Of a stretch of 64,000 nucleotides of DNA, positions 26,222-34,284 are shown one piece after another; the first letter of the stretch is position 1, and the number at the start of each line of letters is the position of its first letter. Under the pieces are notes generated by a model. That model ran no database searches. It saw only the letters and a program-made list of their open reading frames with translations, and was not told the DNA's origin. The position numbers were made by a program, and so were the translations under genes. Source of the stretch: Lachnoclostridium phytofermentans. Lineage in GTDB: Bacteria; Bacillota; Clostridia; Lachnospirales; Lachnospiraceae. The DNA lies in contig NZ_JPOF01000008.1 of NCBI RefSeq assembly GCF_000733755.1, positions 62,001-126,000 of the forward strand, given 5' to 3'.

Positions 26222-27733
26222 ATGGAGATTACAAGATTAACTGCCATTGAGCTTTCAAACAAAATAAAACAAAAGGAGCTCTCGGTAGAGGAAGCAGTGA
26301 TGGCTTCACTGTCTATGATAAAAAAAAGAGAGCCATATTATCAAAGTTATATTTCTGTAATGGAAGAGGATGCTCTAGCGCAAGCTCGTAAAATACAAGC
26401 TGCATTGGAGGCCGGAAACTTTGCAGATTCTCCTCTTGTAGGAGTGCCAATTGCAGTTAAGGATAATATCTGTACCAAAGGGGTTGCTACGACTTGTGCC
26501 TCTAAGATATTAGAGAATTTTATACCTCCTTATAACGCTTCTGTGGTAGACCGTTTAAAGGAAGCAGGAGCTATCATTTTAGGAAAGACCAATATGGATG
26601 AATTTGCAATGGGAAGTACAACAGAAACTTCCTATTTTGGGGCTACGAAAAATCCTTGGAACACCGATTGTGTTCCAGGAGGTTCCAGTGGCGGGTCAGC
26701 GGCGGCAGTTGCGGCAGAAGAAGCATTCGTTGCCTTGGGTTCTGACACAGGTGGCTCCATTAGACAACCAAGTGCTTTCTGTGGCGTGACAGGTATAAAG
26801 CCAACCTATGGAACTGTATCCAGATATGGATTAATTGCATATGCATCCTCCCTTGATCAGATAGGTCCAATTGCACGCAGTGTATCCGATTGTGCTGCGA
26901 CACTTCAAGTTATTTCTGGTGCAGATGACAAAGATACTACTTGTGTCAAATCAGCCTCTTATGATTATATGAGTGCGTTAAAGTCAGATGTTAAGGGATT
27001 AAGAATAGGGATACCAAGAGGATATTTTTCGGAAGGTCTGGATCCAGAGGTTAAAAAGGGCGTATTAGGTGCAGTAGCTGTTTTTAAGGAACAGGGAGCT
27101 ATAGTAGAAGAATTTGATTTGGATGCTGTAGATTATGCAATACCGGCTTATTATGTCATAGCATCTGCTGAGGCCAGTTCTAATCTATCGAGATATGATG
27201 GTGTTAAATATGGATATCGATCAGCAGATTTTGATGGTTTGCAAGAATTATATAAAAAGACAAGAAGTGAGGGCTTTGGTGAAGAAGTAAAACGTAGAAT
27301 GATGATCGGGGCATTTGTATTAAGTTCTGGATATTATGATGCTTATTATAACAAGGCGCTGAAAGTAAAAGCCTTGATAAAGCAAGGATTTGACCGTGCT
27401 TTTGAACGTTTTGATATTATCCTTGGTCCAACAGCACCAACAACTGCATTAAAGCTTGGAGATAGTTTATCGGATCCTGTAAAAATGTATCTTGGTGATA
27501 TCTACACAGTTTCTGTTAATATGGCAGGTTTACCAGCAATTAGCATACCCTGTGGGTTAAGTAAGGGTGGAGTTTCATCCAATAAGTCGGATGGCATTCC
27601 ATCCAGCAAGTCATATGGAATGCCGATTGGATTACAATTAATCGGAAGACCATTTGGAGAAAGAGATATTATAAGAGCTGCCTATACTTTGGAGAAGACC
27701 AATTCCTATCTAAGACCAACTTTAAATGATTAG
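26222..27733 (+). CDS. gatA: Asp/Glu-tRNA amidotransferase subunit A
   Basis: 503 residues, amidase-signature family; it releases ammonia from glutamine and passes it to GatB. The Ser-cisSer-Lys catalytic set is visible: Lys in VAVKDNICTKG, the first Ser in PGGSSGGSAAAV and the nucleophile in GSDTGGSIRQP. Near the C terminus the usual CGLxxGLPIGLQLIG stretch is interrupted by a 17-residue insert made of two near-identical units (SSNKSDGIP and SSKSYGMP), an internal duplication in a surface loop. It follows gatC after 116 bases and precedes gatB. The reading frame is intact, so the enzyme should be functional. Confidence 0.97.
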   Translation: MEITRLTAIELSNKIKQKELSVEEAVMASLSMIKKREPYYQSYISVMEEDALAQARKIQAALEAGNFADSPLVGVPIAVKDNICTKGVATTCASKILENFIPPYNASVVDRLKEAGAIILGKTNMDEFAMGSTTETSYFGATKNPWNTDCVPGGSSGGSAAAVAAEEAFVALGSDTGGSIRQPSAFCGVTGIKPTYGTVSRYGLIAYASSLDQIGPIARSVSDCAATLQVISGADDKDTTCVKSASYDYMSALKSDVKGLRIGIPRGYFSEGLDPEVKKGVLGAVAVFKEQGAIVEEFDLDAVDYAIPAYYVIASAEASSNLSRYDGVKYGYRSADFDGLQELYKKTRSEGFGEEVKRRMMIGAFVLSSGYYDAYYNKALKVKALIKQGFDRAFERFDIILGPTAPTTALKLGDSLSDPVKMYLGDIYTVSVNMAGLPAISIPCGLSKGGVSSNKSDGIPSSKSYGMPIGLQLIGRPFGERDIIRAAYTLEKTNSYLRPTLND

Positions 27734-27895
27734 TGGCTGCGAAAGTACCAACGAGTAATTAAGTCGATAAATAGTTCGACTTCATAAATAGTAAGCGTGT
27801 TAATGTACTAGGCAGTATATAAGTTGAAGAATAGTGATTAATTTTTCAACAGCTTGATTTGTAAGCGTGTTAAAGCACGCGGATAGGAGGTTAGC

Positions 27896-29332
27896 GTGAA
27901 AGCATATGAAACAGTCATCGGGCTCGAGGTTCATGTTGAGCTTGCAACAAAATCTAAGATATTTTGTGGTTGTACTACACAGTTTGGAGGAGAAGTTAAT
28001 ACCCATTGTTGTCCTGTATGTATGGGAATGCCAGGAACTCTACCGGTGTTAAATAAAAAGGTTGTAGAATTTGCTATTGCAGCAGGTCTTGCTTTGAATT
28101 GTGAGATAACTAGAAACTGCAAGTTTGACCGTAAGAATTATTTTTATCCGGATTTACCAAAGGCCTATCAGGTATCTCAGCTTTATCTGCCGATTTGTAG
28201 AAATGGTAGTATTGATATAGAAGTGGATGGTGTGAAGAAAAGCATTGGAATACACGAAATTCATATGGAAGAGGATGCAGGAAAACTCGTACATGACCCT
28301 TGGGAGGACTGTACTTTAGTTGATTATAACCGTTGTGGGGTACCACTGATTGAAATTGTTAGTGAACCTGATATGCGCAGTGCAGAAGAAGTCATTGCCT
28401 ACCTTGAGAAACTAAAATTAATTCTACAATATCTTGGTGTATCGGATTGTAAGATGCAAGAGGGATCCCTTCGTGCAGATATTAACTTATCCATTCGAGA
28501 AGTCGGGGCAACGGAGTTTGGTACTCGAACTGAGATGAAGAATATGAACTCTTTTAAGGCGATAGCCCGTGCTATTGAGGGAGAAAGAAAACGTCAGATA
28601 GAAGTACTTGAATATGGGAAGAAAGTAATTCAGGAAACAAGACGTTGGGATGATAACAAAGACACAAGTTTTGCAATGAGAAGCAAAGAGGATGCTCAGG
28701 ATTATCGATATTTTCCTGAACCAGATTTAGTTCCGATTGAAATTAGTGAGGAATGGCTTACTGAGATAAAGAGGAGAGAGCCAGAGCTTAGAGATGCCAA
28801 GATGCTTCGCTATGTCAAAGAGTATGAAATTCCAGAATATGATGCAGGGATTATCACAGGTTCTAAAAATCTTGCAGATATTTTCGAAGCTACGGTAGCT
28901 TTATGTAATAAGCCCAAGGAAGTAAGCAATTGGATCATGGTTGAGACAATGCGTTTGCTAAAGGAGTCAGAACAAGAAGTAGAGGAGTTAAAACTTTCCC
29001 CGGCTAAGTTCGCAAGCTTAATTGAACTAATTGATGCAGGAAAAATCAATCGTACTATTGCGAAGGAAGTTTTTGAGCAGATTTTTAAGTCAGATGTTGA
29101 TCCTAAAACATATATCGAGGAACATGGACTCGGGATGGTGAGCGACGATGGTTTACTTCGTAGTACAATAGAGAACATCTTAAAAGAGAATGAACAGTCT
29201 GTATCGGACTACAAGAATGGAAAAGAAAAAGCGTTTGGTTTTTTAGTTGGGCAAACGATGAAGGTAATGAAGGGAAAAGCAAATCCAAGCGTCATAAATG
29301 AAATTTTACGTGAGCTGTTATCTAAAGTTTAA
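27896..29332 (+). CDS. gatB: Asp/Glu-tRNA amidotransferase subunit B
   Basis: 478 residues with the GatB catalytic domain first (YETVIGLEVHVELATKSKIFCGC, with the four zinc-site Cys in CGC and CCPVCMG; then KNYFYPDLPKAYQVSQ) and the helical and YqeY-like tRNA-binding tail at the C terminus (GQTMKVMKGKANPSVINEILRE). It activates the misacylated Asp-tRNA or Glu-tRNA and amidates it. GTG-rich context: the start codon is preceded by taggaggttagc. The 162-base gap from gatA carries a short gcgtg-ttaaag-cacgc hairpin just before the ribosome site and two copies of gtaagcgtgtta. End of the T-box operon. Confidence 0.97.
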   Translation: MKAYETVIGLEVHVELATKSKIFCGCTTQFGGEVNTHCCPVCMGMPGTLPVLNKKVVEFAIAAGLALNCEITRNCKFDRKNYFYPDLPKAYQVSQLYLPICRNGSIDIEVDGVKKSIGIHEIHMEEDAGKLVHDPWEDCTLVDYNRCGVPLIEIVSEPDMRSAEEVIAYLEKLKLILQYLGVSDCKMQEGSLRADINLSIREVGATEFGTRTEMKNMNSFKAIARAIEGERKRQIEVLEYGKKVIQETRRWDDNKDTSFAMRSKEDAQDYRYFPEPDLVPIEISEEWLTEIKRREPELRDAKMLRYVKEYEIPEYDAGIITGSKNLADIFEATVALCNKPKEVSNWIMVETMRLLKESEQEVEELKLSPAKFASLIELIDAGKINRTIAKEVFEQIFKSDVDPKTYIEEHGLGMVSDDGLLRSTIENILKENEQSVSDYKNGKEKAFGFLVGQTMKVMKGKANPSVINEILRELLSKV

Positions 29333-29385
29333 GTAATATTTGTTGCAAATCTAAACCTCAATCGCTATAATAGAAATGGAAACAT

Positions 29386-29835
29386 ATGGATACTCATTGC
29401 CCTTCCAGCAAGACAATAAGCAGTGTAGAAATGAGGAGAATTGTGCAGGAAAAAAGGAGAGAGAAAAGAATCGAATTAACGCTTTTTTTAAAGATTTCTT
29501 CTTTATTTAAACAAGATAATGTATTAGTTCATGACATTGAAGCTCCAATAACGGTAATAAATATTTCACGTGGAGGGATTGGATTTCTTTCAAGGAGTAA
29601 TTTACCGATTGGATTTTATTTTAATGCATGTATCCAACTGGGGGATGAAGACGCGAAGCTTTATTGTGTTGTTAAGATCATACGGGTGGAAGAAGTTAAG
29701 GATACTTCCTATGTAACATATAACAGCGAAGAGAAAACAGGACAAAGTATCTATCGTTATGGTTGCGAATTTGTTGGAATGGCACCTGTATTGTCCTATA
29801 TCTTTGATGATTTTGAGAAGTCCATGGAAGAATGA
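29386..29835 (+). CDS. PilZ-domain protein, probable c-di-GMP receptor
   Basis: 149 residues with one PilZ domain. The two ligand signatures are present: RRExxR-type (KRREKR near residue 25) and NISRGGIGF (the DxSxxG equivalent). A polar N-terminal tail of about 25 residues precedes it. Such proteins bind cyclic di-GMP and pass the signal to motility or surface functions. The start at 29386 lacks a strong ribosome site and a later Met (29431) is possible. It ends at a strong terminator; it is probably separate from the gat operon, though only 53 bases lie between. Confidence 0.82.
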   Translation: MDTHCPSSKTISSVEMRRIVQEKRREKRIELTLFLKISSLFKQDNVLVHDIEAPITVINISRGGIGFLSRSNLPIGFYFNACIQLGDEDAKLYCVVKIIRVEEVKDTSYVTYNSEEKTGQSIYRYGCEFVGMAPVLSYIFDDFEKSMEE

Positions 29836-29865
29836 ATAGATACTGTATGGTATGGGTTTGAAATT

Positions 29866-29932
29866 AAAAATAGCATAGAGATTCCTTAGAAAAGTTCGGT
29901 GCTTTTATAGGAATACTCTATGCTATTTTTTT
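29866..29932 (+). terminator. terminator after the PilZ gene
   Basis: A 20-bp-class stem (aaaaatagcatagag...attcct with aggaat...ctctatgctatttttt) with a loop of about 22 bases and a run of T. Confidence 0.88.
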
Positions 29933-29934
29933 GA

Positions 29935-30011
29935 CAAGGAAAAGTTCGCGAAGCGTGCTTTTTCTTGTTTATGCCAAGGAAAAGATTGCGAAGCATGCTT
30001 TTTCTTGTTTA
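29935..30011. repeat. two tandem copies of a 37-bp hairpin repeat
   Basis: Copies at 29935-29972 and 29976-30011 share caaggaaaag...gcgaagc.tgct..tcttgttta with four or five differences. Each copy can fold on itself (caaggaaaag with cttttcttg, gc-rich apex gcgaagc), so this may be a small dispersed palindromic repeat duplicated in place. It lies between a terminator and a minus-strand gene. Confidence 0.65.
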
Positions 30012-30080
30012 CTATAGTATGATATGAAGATTGCTCGTATCTATAGAACGCCATATCTCATATGTTTCAATCCACTTAGA

Positions 30081-31073
30081 TTAATATGTTTCAATTTGAA
30101 AAGGAGTGAATTGATTTATATAAGAAATAGTTCTTGAGATTATGAACTCTACAAGCTGAATGGCTTCTTCCTCTGTAGCGATGTTAGGGACAAATCCAGC
30201 TGCCATATTCGAATGTCCACCACCATCACCAAACCCTGAAAGAATAGTTTTAATAAGATCACTAGCATCTACGGATAACATTGCGCTACGGACAGAAAAC
30301 TTAATTCCACTTCCACGGTAGGAGTAAACGAAAGAAAACTCAATTTCTGAAATTGTAAGTAAAAAATCACTTACAGTTGCAATCATAGCTTCGGAACAAT
30401 CGTTGCCGATGTTTGCAATGGCTAGCGAGCCGTAAATTTTCAAATTTTCAATTGCTTTTTTGTAACTAATTAAATCGGATAATTGAATACTGCTTTTCTC
30501 TAACGATCGTAACTTTTTGTTGTTAGAGCAGTGGTATAGATGACTAAAAACAGTGATATCTAAGAGACTAACCCCTCTTGTCATATTAGCGGTATCGATT
30601 TTAATTCCATAAAGAAGTGCTGTTGCTAAATCGGAAGTAATCGGTATATTATTTTCTAAGAAATAGCTTGTTATAATGGAAGAACATGCACCAACATCAC
30701 TTCTAATATCGTAAAAACGATAACAAGCGGTATTTTGTAATTGATGATGATCGATGCAAGCAATGACAAGACCATTGGTATCCGCCATATTAATATTGCC
30801 TTTCTGACCATCTACAATGATGATTTCATCTTCTGGTGCCAAGAAAACATCTTGCAAGGGATAGATTTCGATGGATAGGAGTTCTAGCATCTTTAATGTA
30901 TTGACTTTATCGATAATCCCATGATAGATGATTGTTGCATGTTTTCCTTTTGCCTCAAATAAGGTTTGTAATCCTAACGCAGAAGCTAATGCATCCTGAT
31001 CGGGATAATTATGCATTAATATGTATACGTGAGGATGTTCGATGCATTCAAGCAATTCATCTAACTTAGTCAT
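30081..31073 (-). CDS. DHH/DHHA1 phosphoesterase (NrnA-like)
   Basis: 330 residues. The DHH domain has the metal motifs MHNYPDQDALASA, IIVDGQ, CIDHHQ and the later Asp of IKIDTANM; the C-terminal DHHA1 domain has the substrate-binding SGFGDGGGHSNMAAGF. The group includes oligoribonucleases/pAp phosphatases (NrnA) and c-di-AMP/pApA hydrolases. The strict NADHDxD motif I of NrnA is changed to NYPDQDA, seen in some clostridial homologues, so substrate is open. Cytoplasmic, monocistronic, start set by aaaggaacgg. Confidence 0.82.
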   Translation of the reverse strand: MTKLDELLECIEHPHVYILMHNYPDQDALASALGLQTLFEAKGKHATIIYHGIIDKVNTLKMLELLSIEIYPLQDVFLAPEDEIIIVDGQKGNINMADTNGLVIACIDHHQLQNTACYRFYDIRSDVGACSSIITSYFLENNIPITSDLATALLYGIKIDTANMTRGVSLLDITVFSHLYHCSNNKKLRSLEKSSIQLSDLISYKKAIENLKIYGSLAIANIGNDCSEAMIATVSDFLLTISEIEFSFVYSYRGSGIKFSVRSAMLSVDASDLIKTILSGFGDGGGHSNMAAGFVPNIATEEEAIQLVEFIISRTISYINQFTPFQIETY

Positions 31074-31208
31074 GGAACCGTTCCTTTCTTTAGAAAGTAT
31101 AGTTTTATTATAACATATTTAAAGTTCTTGTACATAATCTATCTGTTTTGTAATATTTTGTAAACCAGTAATGAATATATATTGTATAGGTATTCTAAAC
31201 TATAGTGC

Positions 31209-31493
31209 TTATTTTCTTCTTGGATTTTTTGGAAACCAACCTTTTTTCACTCGTTCTTCTTGATGTATTAATTCCCCTATACTCCATAGATTTGTAATTC
31301 CAAGCACAGCGAAACCTGCACTTACGATAACTTGTGACACAAATAAAGATAAAACCAGCATTACAATACCAACAAAAGCAAAAACAGGCCATATTTTTTT
31401 AGTAAAATAATACTCTGCCTTTATTACAATAGGATGGTATAGTGCGATTGCTAAAAAAGAGATGAGACCAATGATTATGCCAGTATAACCCAT
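31209..31493 (-). CDS. small membrane protein, DUF4491 family
   Basis: 94 residues with three hydrophobic helices (about 3-20, 35-51 and 54-70) and a basic tail RVKKGWFPKNPRRK. The sequence ALYHPIVIKAEYYFTKKIWPVF and SIGELIHQEERVKKGWFP matches the DUF4491 pattern as I remember it. No function is known. A strong aaggaggt site precedes the ATG. It lies alone between the DHH gene (same strand) and the purH leader (opposite strand). Confidence 0.75.
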   Translation of the reverse strand: MGYTGIIIGLISFLAIALYHPIVIKAEYYFTKKIWPVFAFVGIVMLVLSLFVSQVIVSAGFAVLGITNLWSIGELIHQEERVKKGWFPKNPRRK

Positions 31494-31657
31494 GAGACCT
31501 CCTTAAGATATTTTATAGTTGTTATTAGTATTCTCATATGTACGATATTAGAATTTTATCACAATTTCTTTCGATGATAAAGAATACGAAATGAAAAATG
31601 CTGTCTGTTTTCATATAAAAGACTATGAGTATTCTTGCGAAAGATAGTAACAAACTC

Positions 31658-31686
31658 TTGCACTTACTAAAAAAGTATAGTAATAT
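31658..31686 (+). promoter_or_regulatory. promoter for purH and its ZTP riboswitch
   Basis: TTGCAC (31658-31663), 17-base spacer, TAATAT (31681-31686). Transcription would start near 31693, exactly at the 5' edge of the riboswitch aptamer, which supports the call. Confidence 0.6.
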
Positions 31687-31694
31687 GAGACCAT

Positions 31695-31788
31695 GATGTA
31701 CGACTGGCGGAAACTGTAGGTGACTACAGGTGGGCTTAACCCACAGGGAGTACATATAATAACAATAAGAGCCGACCGCCTGGGCCAC
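31695..31788 (+). promoter_or_regulatory. ZTP riboswitch (pfl RNA)
   Basis: The aptamer shows the two conserved blocks of the pfl family: the cgactggcgg start of domain 1 with a hairpin (ctgtaggtgactacag) and gtgggcttaacccacaggga, then, after a variable linker, the pseudoknot-forming gccgaccgcctgggcca of domain 2. ZTP/ZMP (AICAR) accumulates when 10-formyl-THF is short. PurH uses exactly ZMP plus 10-formyl-THF, so the regulator and its gene fit. Recognised by eye. Confidence 0.9.
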
Positions 31789-31845
31789 CACCTTCGATAA
31801 TATCTGATGATAGATATCCGTTGGCAGTAGCTCAGGTGGTTTTTT
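31787..31845 (+). terminator. ZTP riboswitch terminator
   Basis: accacct (31787-31793) pairs with aggtggt (31834-31840) followed by a T run; the 5' arm touches the 3' end of the aptamer (cctgggcca), so ligand binding can block the terminator. Confidence 0.8.
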
Positions 31846-31892
31846 ATGCATAAAATTATAAACTCCGTAACGATAAGAGAAAGGATGAATGG

Positions 31893-33449
31893 ATGATGAG
31901 AGCATTAATCAGTGTATCGGACAAAACAGGAATAGTAGAATTTGCGAAGGAATTAGTTTCTCTTGGTATTGAGATTATCTCTACCGGTGGTACTTATAGC
32001 AAACTAAAGGAGGCAAAGGTTCCTGCAATTGAGATTTCAGAATTAACTGGATTTCCAGAGTGTCTTGACGGAAGAGTGAAGACCTTACATCCAATCGTGC
32101 ATGCCGGGTTATTGGCGATGAGAAGTAATGAGAGCCATATGAAGCAACTTAAGGACTTAAATATTGAAACGATTGATATGGTAGTAGTAAATCTTTATCC
32201 TTTCAAAGCTACTATTTTAAAAGATGGTGTTACAAGAGCAGAAGCTGTGGAAAATATCGATATCGGCGGACCAACCATGCTTCGTTCTGCTGCTAAGAAT
32301 TATCAGGATGTTGCTGTGGTAGTAGACCCAGCAGATTATAGTCTTGTATTGAAGGAATTAAAAGAAGAAAAGACAGTATCTTTAGATACTAAGTTTTATT
32401 TAATGCAGAAAGTATTTATGCATACATCAAGTTATGATACGATGATTGCAGATTATTTAAGAAAACAAAGAAATGATTATGAACTTCCAGAAACTTTAAC
32501 GATGACATTTGAAAAAGTACAGGATATGAGATATGGTGAGAATCCTCATCAAAAGGCTGCTTTTTATCGAGAAATAGGGAAGAAACAAGGCTCTATTACA
32601 GATGCAGTTCAGTTAAATGGAAAAGAATTATCTTTCAATAATATCAATGATACCAATGGAGCTCTTGAATTATTAAAAGAATTTACAGAGCCAACCGTAG
32701 TCGCTTGCAAGCACGGAAATCCATGTGGAGTAGGCAGTGATACCGATATTGAAAAAGCTTGGGATAAGGCATTCGCAGCAGATAGAGTATCGATTTATGG
32801 TGGAATTGTAGTAGCAAACCGTGAGATCACCTTAGCGATGGCAGAAAAAATGAAGAGCGTTTTCCTTGAGGTAGTTGTTGCTCCAAGTTATGAAAAGGAG
32901 GCGCTTGAGATCTTTCAGACCAAGAAGAATATTCGAATCTTAGAATTAAAGGGAATTGAAGTTCCACAGGAGGAGAATGCTTATGATCTCAAGAAAGTAA
33001 ATGGTGGTTTGATTGTACAGACCATTGACAGCAAATTGTTATTAGAAGAAGAGCTAAAGGTAGTTACTGACCGTGCTCCTTCTGAAAAAGAAATGGAGGA
33101 TCTTTTATTTGCTTTCCGGGTTGTGAAGTTTGTAAAATCAAATGGTATTGCTTTAGCAAAAGATAAACAAAGCATCGGTATTGGACCAGGTCAAGTAAGT
33201 CGTATCTGGTCAACAAAACAAAGTATTGATCATGCAGAAGAATTAATTAGTCCTGATGCGACAAAGGGCGCTGTCCTTGCATCGGATGCCTTCTTTCCAT
33301 TTGATGATTGTGTAGAAGAGGCACATAAGGCAGGAATTACCGCAATTATACAGCCAGGTGGTTCTATCCGTGATGAAGATTCGATTAAAAAATGTAATGA
33401 GTATGGAATCACAATGGTATTCACAGGAATGAGACATTTTAAGCATTAA
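31893..33449 (+). CDS. purH: bifunctional AICAR transformylase / IMP cyclohydrolase
   Basis: 518 residues. The N-terminal MGS-like IMP cyclohydrolase domain ([46 protein letters not shown]) is followed by the AICAR formyltransferase domain with the catalytic KHGNPCGVG segment and C-terminal [12 protein letters not shown]. It catalyses the last two steps of IMP synthesis. Two adjacent ATGs (31893, 31896) are possible starts. It is preceded by a ZTP riboswitch, and no other purine gene adjoins it, so here purH is a single-gene regulon unit. Confidence 0.98.
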   Translation: MMRALISVSDKTGIVEFAKELVSLGIEIISTGGTYSKLKEAKVPAIEISELTGFPECLDGRVKTLHPIVHAGLLAMRSNESHMKQLKDLNIETIDMVVVNLYPFKATILKDGVTRAEAVENIDIGGPTMLRSAAKNYQDVAVVVDPADYSLVLKELKEEKTVSLDTKFYLMQKVFMHTSSYDTMIADYLRKQRNDYELPETLTMTFEKVQDMRYGENPHQKAAFYREIGKKQGSITDAVQLNGKELSFNNINDTNGALELLKEFTEPTVVACKHGNPCGVGSDTDIEKAWDKAFAADRVSIYGGIVVANREITLAMAEKMKSVFLEVVVAPSYEKEALEIFQTKKNIRILELKGIEVPQEENAYDLKKVNGGLIVQTIDSKLLLEEELKVVTDRAPSEKEMEDLLFAFRVVKFVKSNGIALAKDKQSIGIGPGQVSRIWSTKQSIDHAEELISPDATKGAVLASDAFFPFDDCVEEAHKAGITAIIQPGGSIRDEDSIKKCNEYGITMVFTGMRHFKH

Positions 33450-33454
33450 CATGC

Positions 33455-33488
33455 TTCCTATCACATAGATAAGCAGATGTGATAGGAA
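33455..33488 (+). other. hairpin after purH
   Basis: A 12-bp perfect stem (ttcctatcacat with atgtgataggaa), without a T run, just before the strong bidirectional terminator; probably part of 3' end processing or RNA stability. Confidence 0.5.
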
Positions 33489-33501
33489 AAGTAGATAGTA
33501 C

Positions 33502-33540
33502 AAAAAAGTGGGTAATTCATTTTGAATTACCCACTTTTTT
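33502..33540. terminator. bidirectional terminator between purH and the cold-shock gene
   Basis: A perfect 18-bp stem (aaaaaagtgggtaattca with tgaattacccactttttt) with a 2-4 base loop serves both converging genes. Confidence 0.92.
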
Positions 33541-33605
33541 CATCCATTTCGCTTGTTACAACCTTATAAATCGAACTTTATACTAAAAGTATGATTTCAG
33601 TCTGA

Positions 33606-33806
33606 TTATAACTTTGTTACGTTAGCTGCTTGAGGTCCTTTTTCACCTTCTACAACATCAAATGCAACAGCTTCGCCTTCTTCAAGAACTTTGAAGCCAT
33701 CCATATTGAGCGCTGAGAAATGAACAAATACGTCGTTTCCTTCTTCATCAGAAATGAAACCAAAACCCTTCTTTGCATTAAACCACTTAACTGTACCTTT
33801 TTTCAT
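33606..33806 (-). CDS. cold-shock protein (CspA/CspB family)
   Basis: 66 residues, a single cold-shock domain with nucleic-acid-binding RNP1 (KGFGFI) and RNP2 (VFVHF) and the starting [14 protein letters not shown]. It binds single-stranded RNA/DNA and acts as an RNA chaperone. The start has a caggaggc site. Its transcript has a leader of about 60 bases or more after a good promoter (33904-33876 on the minus strand), typical of csp genes. Confidence 0.96.
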   Translation of the reverse strand: MKKGTVKWFNAKKGFGFISDEEGNDVFVHFSALNMDGFKVLEEGEAVAFDVVEGEKGPQAANVTKL

Positions 33807-33875
33807 AAAAGTGCCTCCTGAAAACTGTTGAAAAATATGTAGTGCTTCAATTATCGATAGGATAATCTATTGAAT

Positions 33876-33904
33876 AATTTAACATAATTTTAATAAATTG
33901 TCAA
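33876..33904 (-). promoter_or_regulatory. promoter of the cold-shock gene
   Basis: Minus strand: TTGACA, 17-base spacer, TAAATT. The remaining intergenic DNA to 34284 is AT-rich and I see no gene or known RNA in it. Confidence 0.6.
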
Positions 33905-34284
33905 TTTCTCTTTATGATTTATGTAGAAAATTTTGTTTTTTCAAGAAAATATTTGTCGCTAATTTTAAAAAAGGACATACTTCAATCTAGTTTTTTGTAT
34001 GACAATCCATGGGAATTATGATATAATTAGAAAATACATAGATGTTACATAATCATATGTTATTAAGAATTTAATAGTACCAATTGAGATGTGTCCTTAA
34101 CAAAATAAATTTACGTACTGAATCCAGACTCGTTTTGAAAGAGAAAGTGAGCAAAAACGAAGTAAATATGATAAATTGATTTCGTATAATTATGAATTAT
34201 CAGTGTTACACTAAGTTACAGTATGGTTACCATTGGAAGGAAACGAAAATACTTCCGATTATGAATAGGAAAGTAGGGAAAAGA

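Noticed and set aside
28810-29178. Minus-strand frame of 122 codons inside gatB
   Set aside because: Antisense shadow of a conserved gene; Ser/Ile-rich composition mirrors gatB codons.
29935-30011. Possible CRISPR array from the repeated 37-bp units
   Set aside because: Only two units, separated by 3 bases, so there are no spacers.
31534-31905. Minus-strand frame of 123 codons across the purH leader
   Set aside because: It runs antisense through the ZTP riboswitch and its terminator, which explain the sequence better, and it has no ribosome site.
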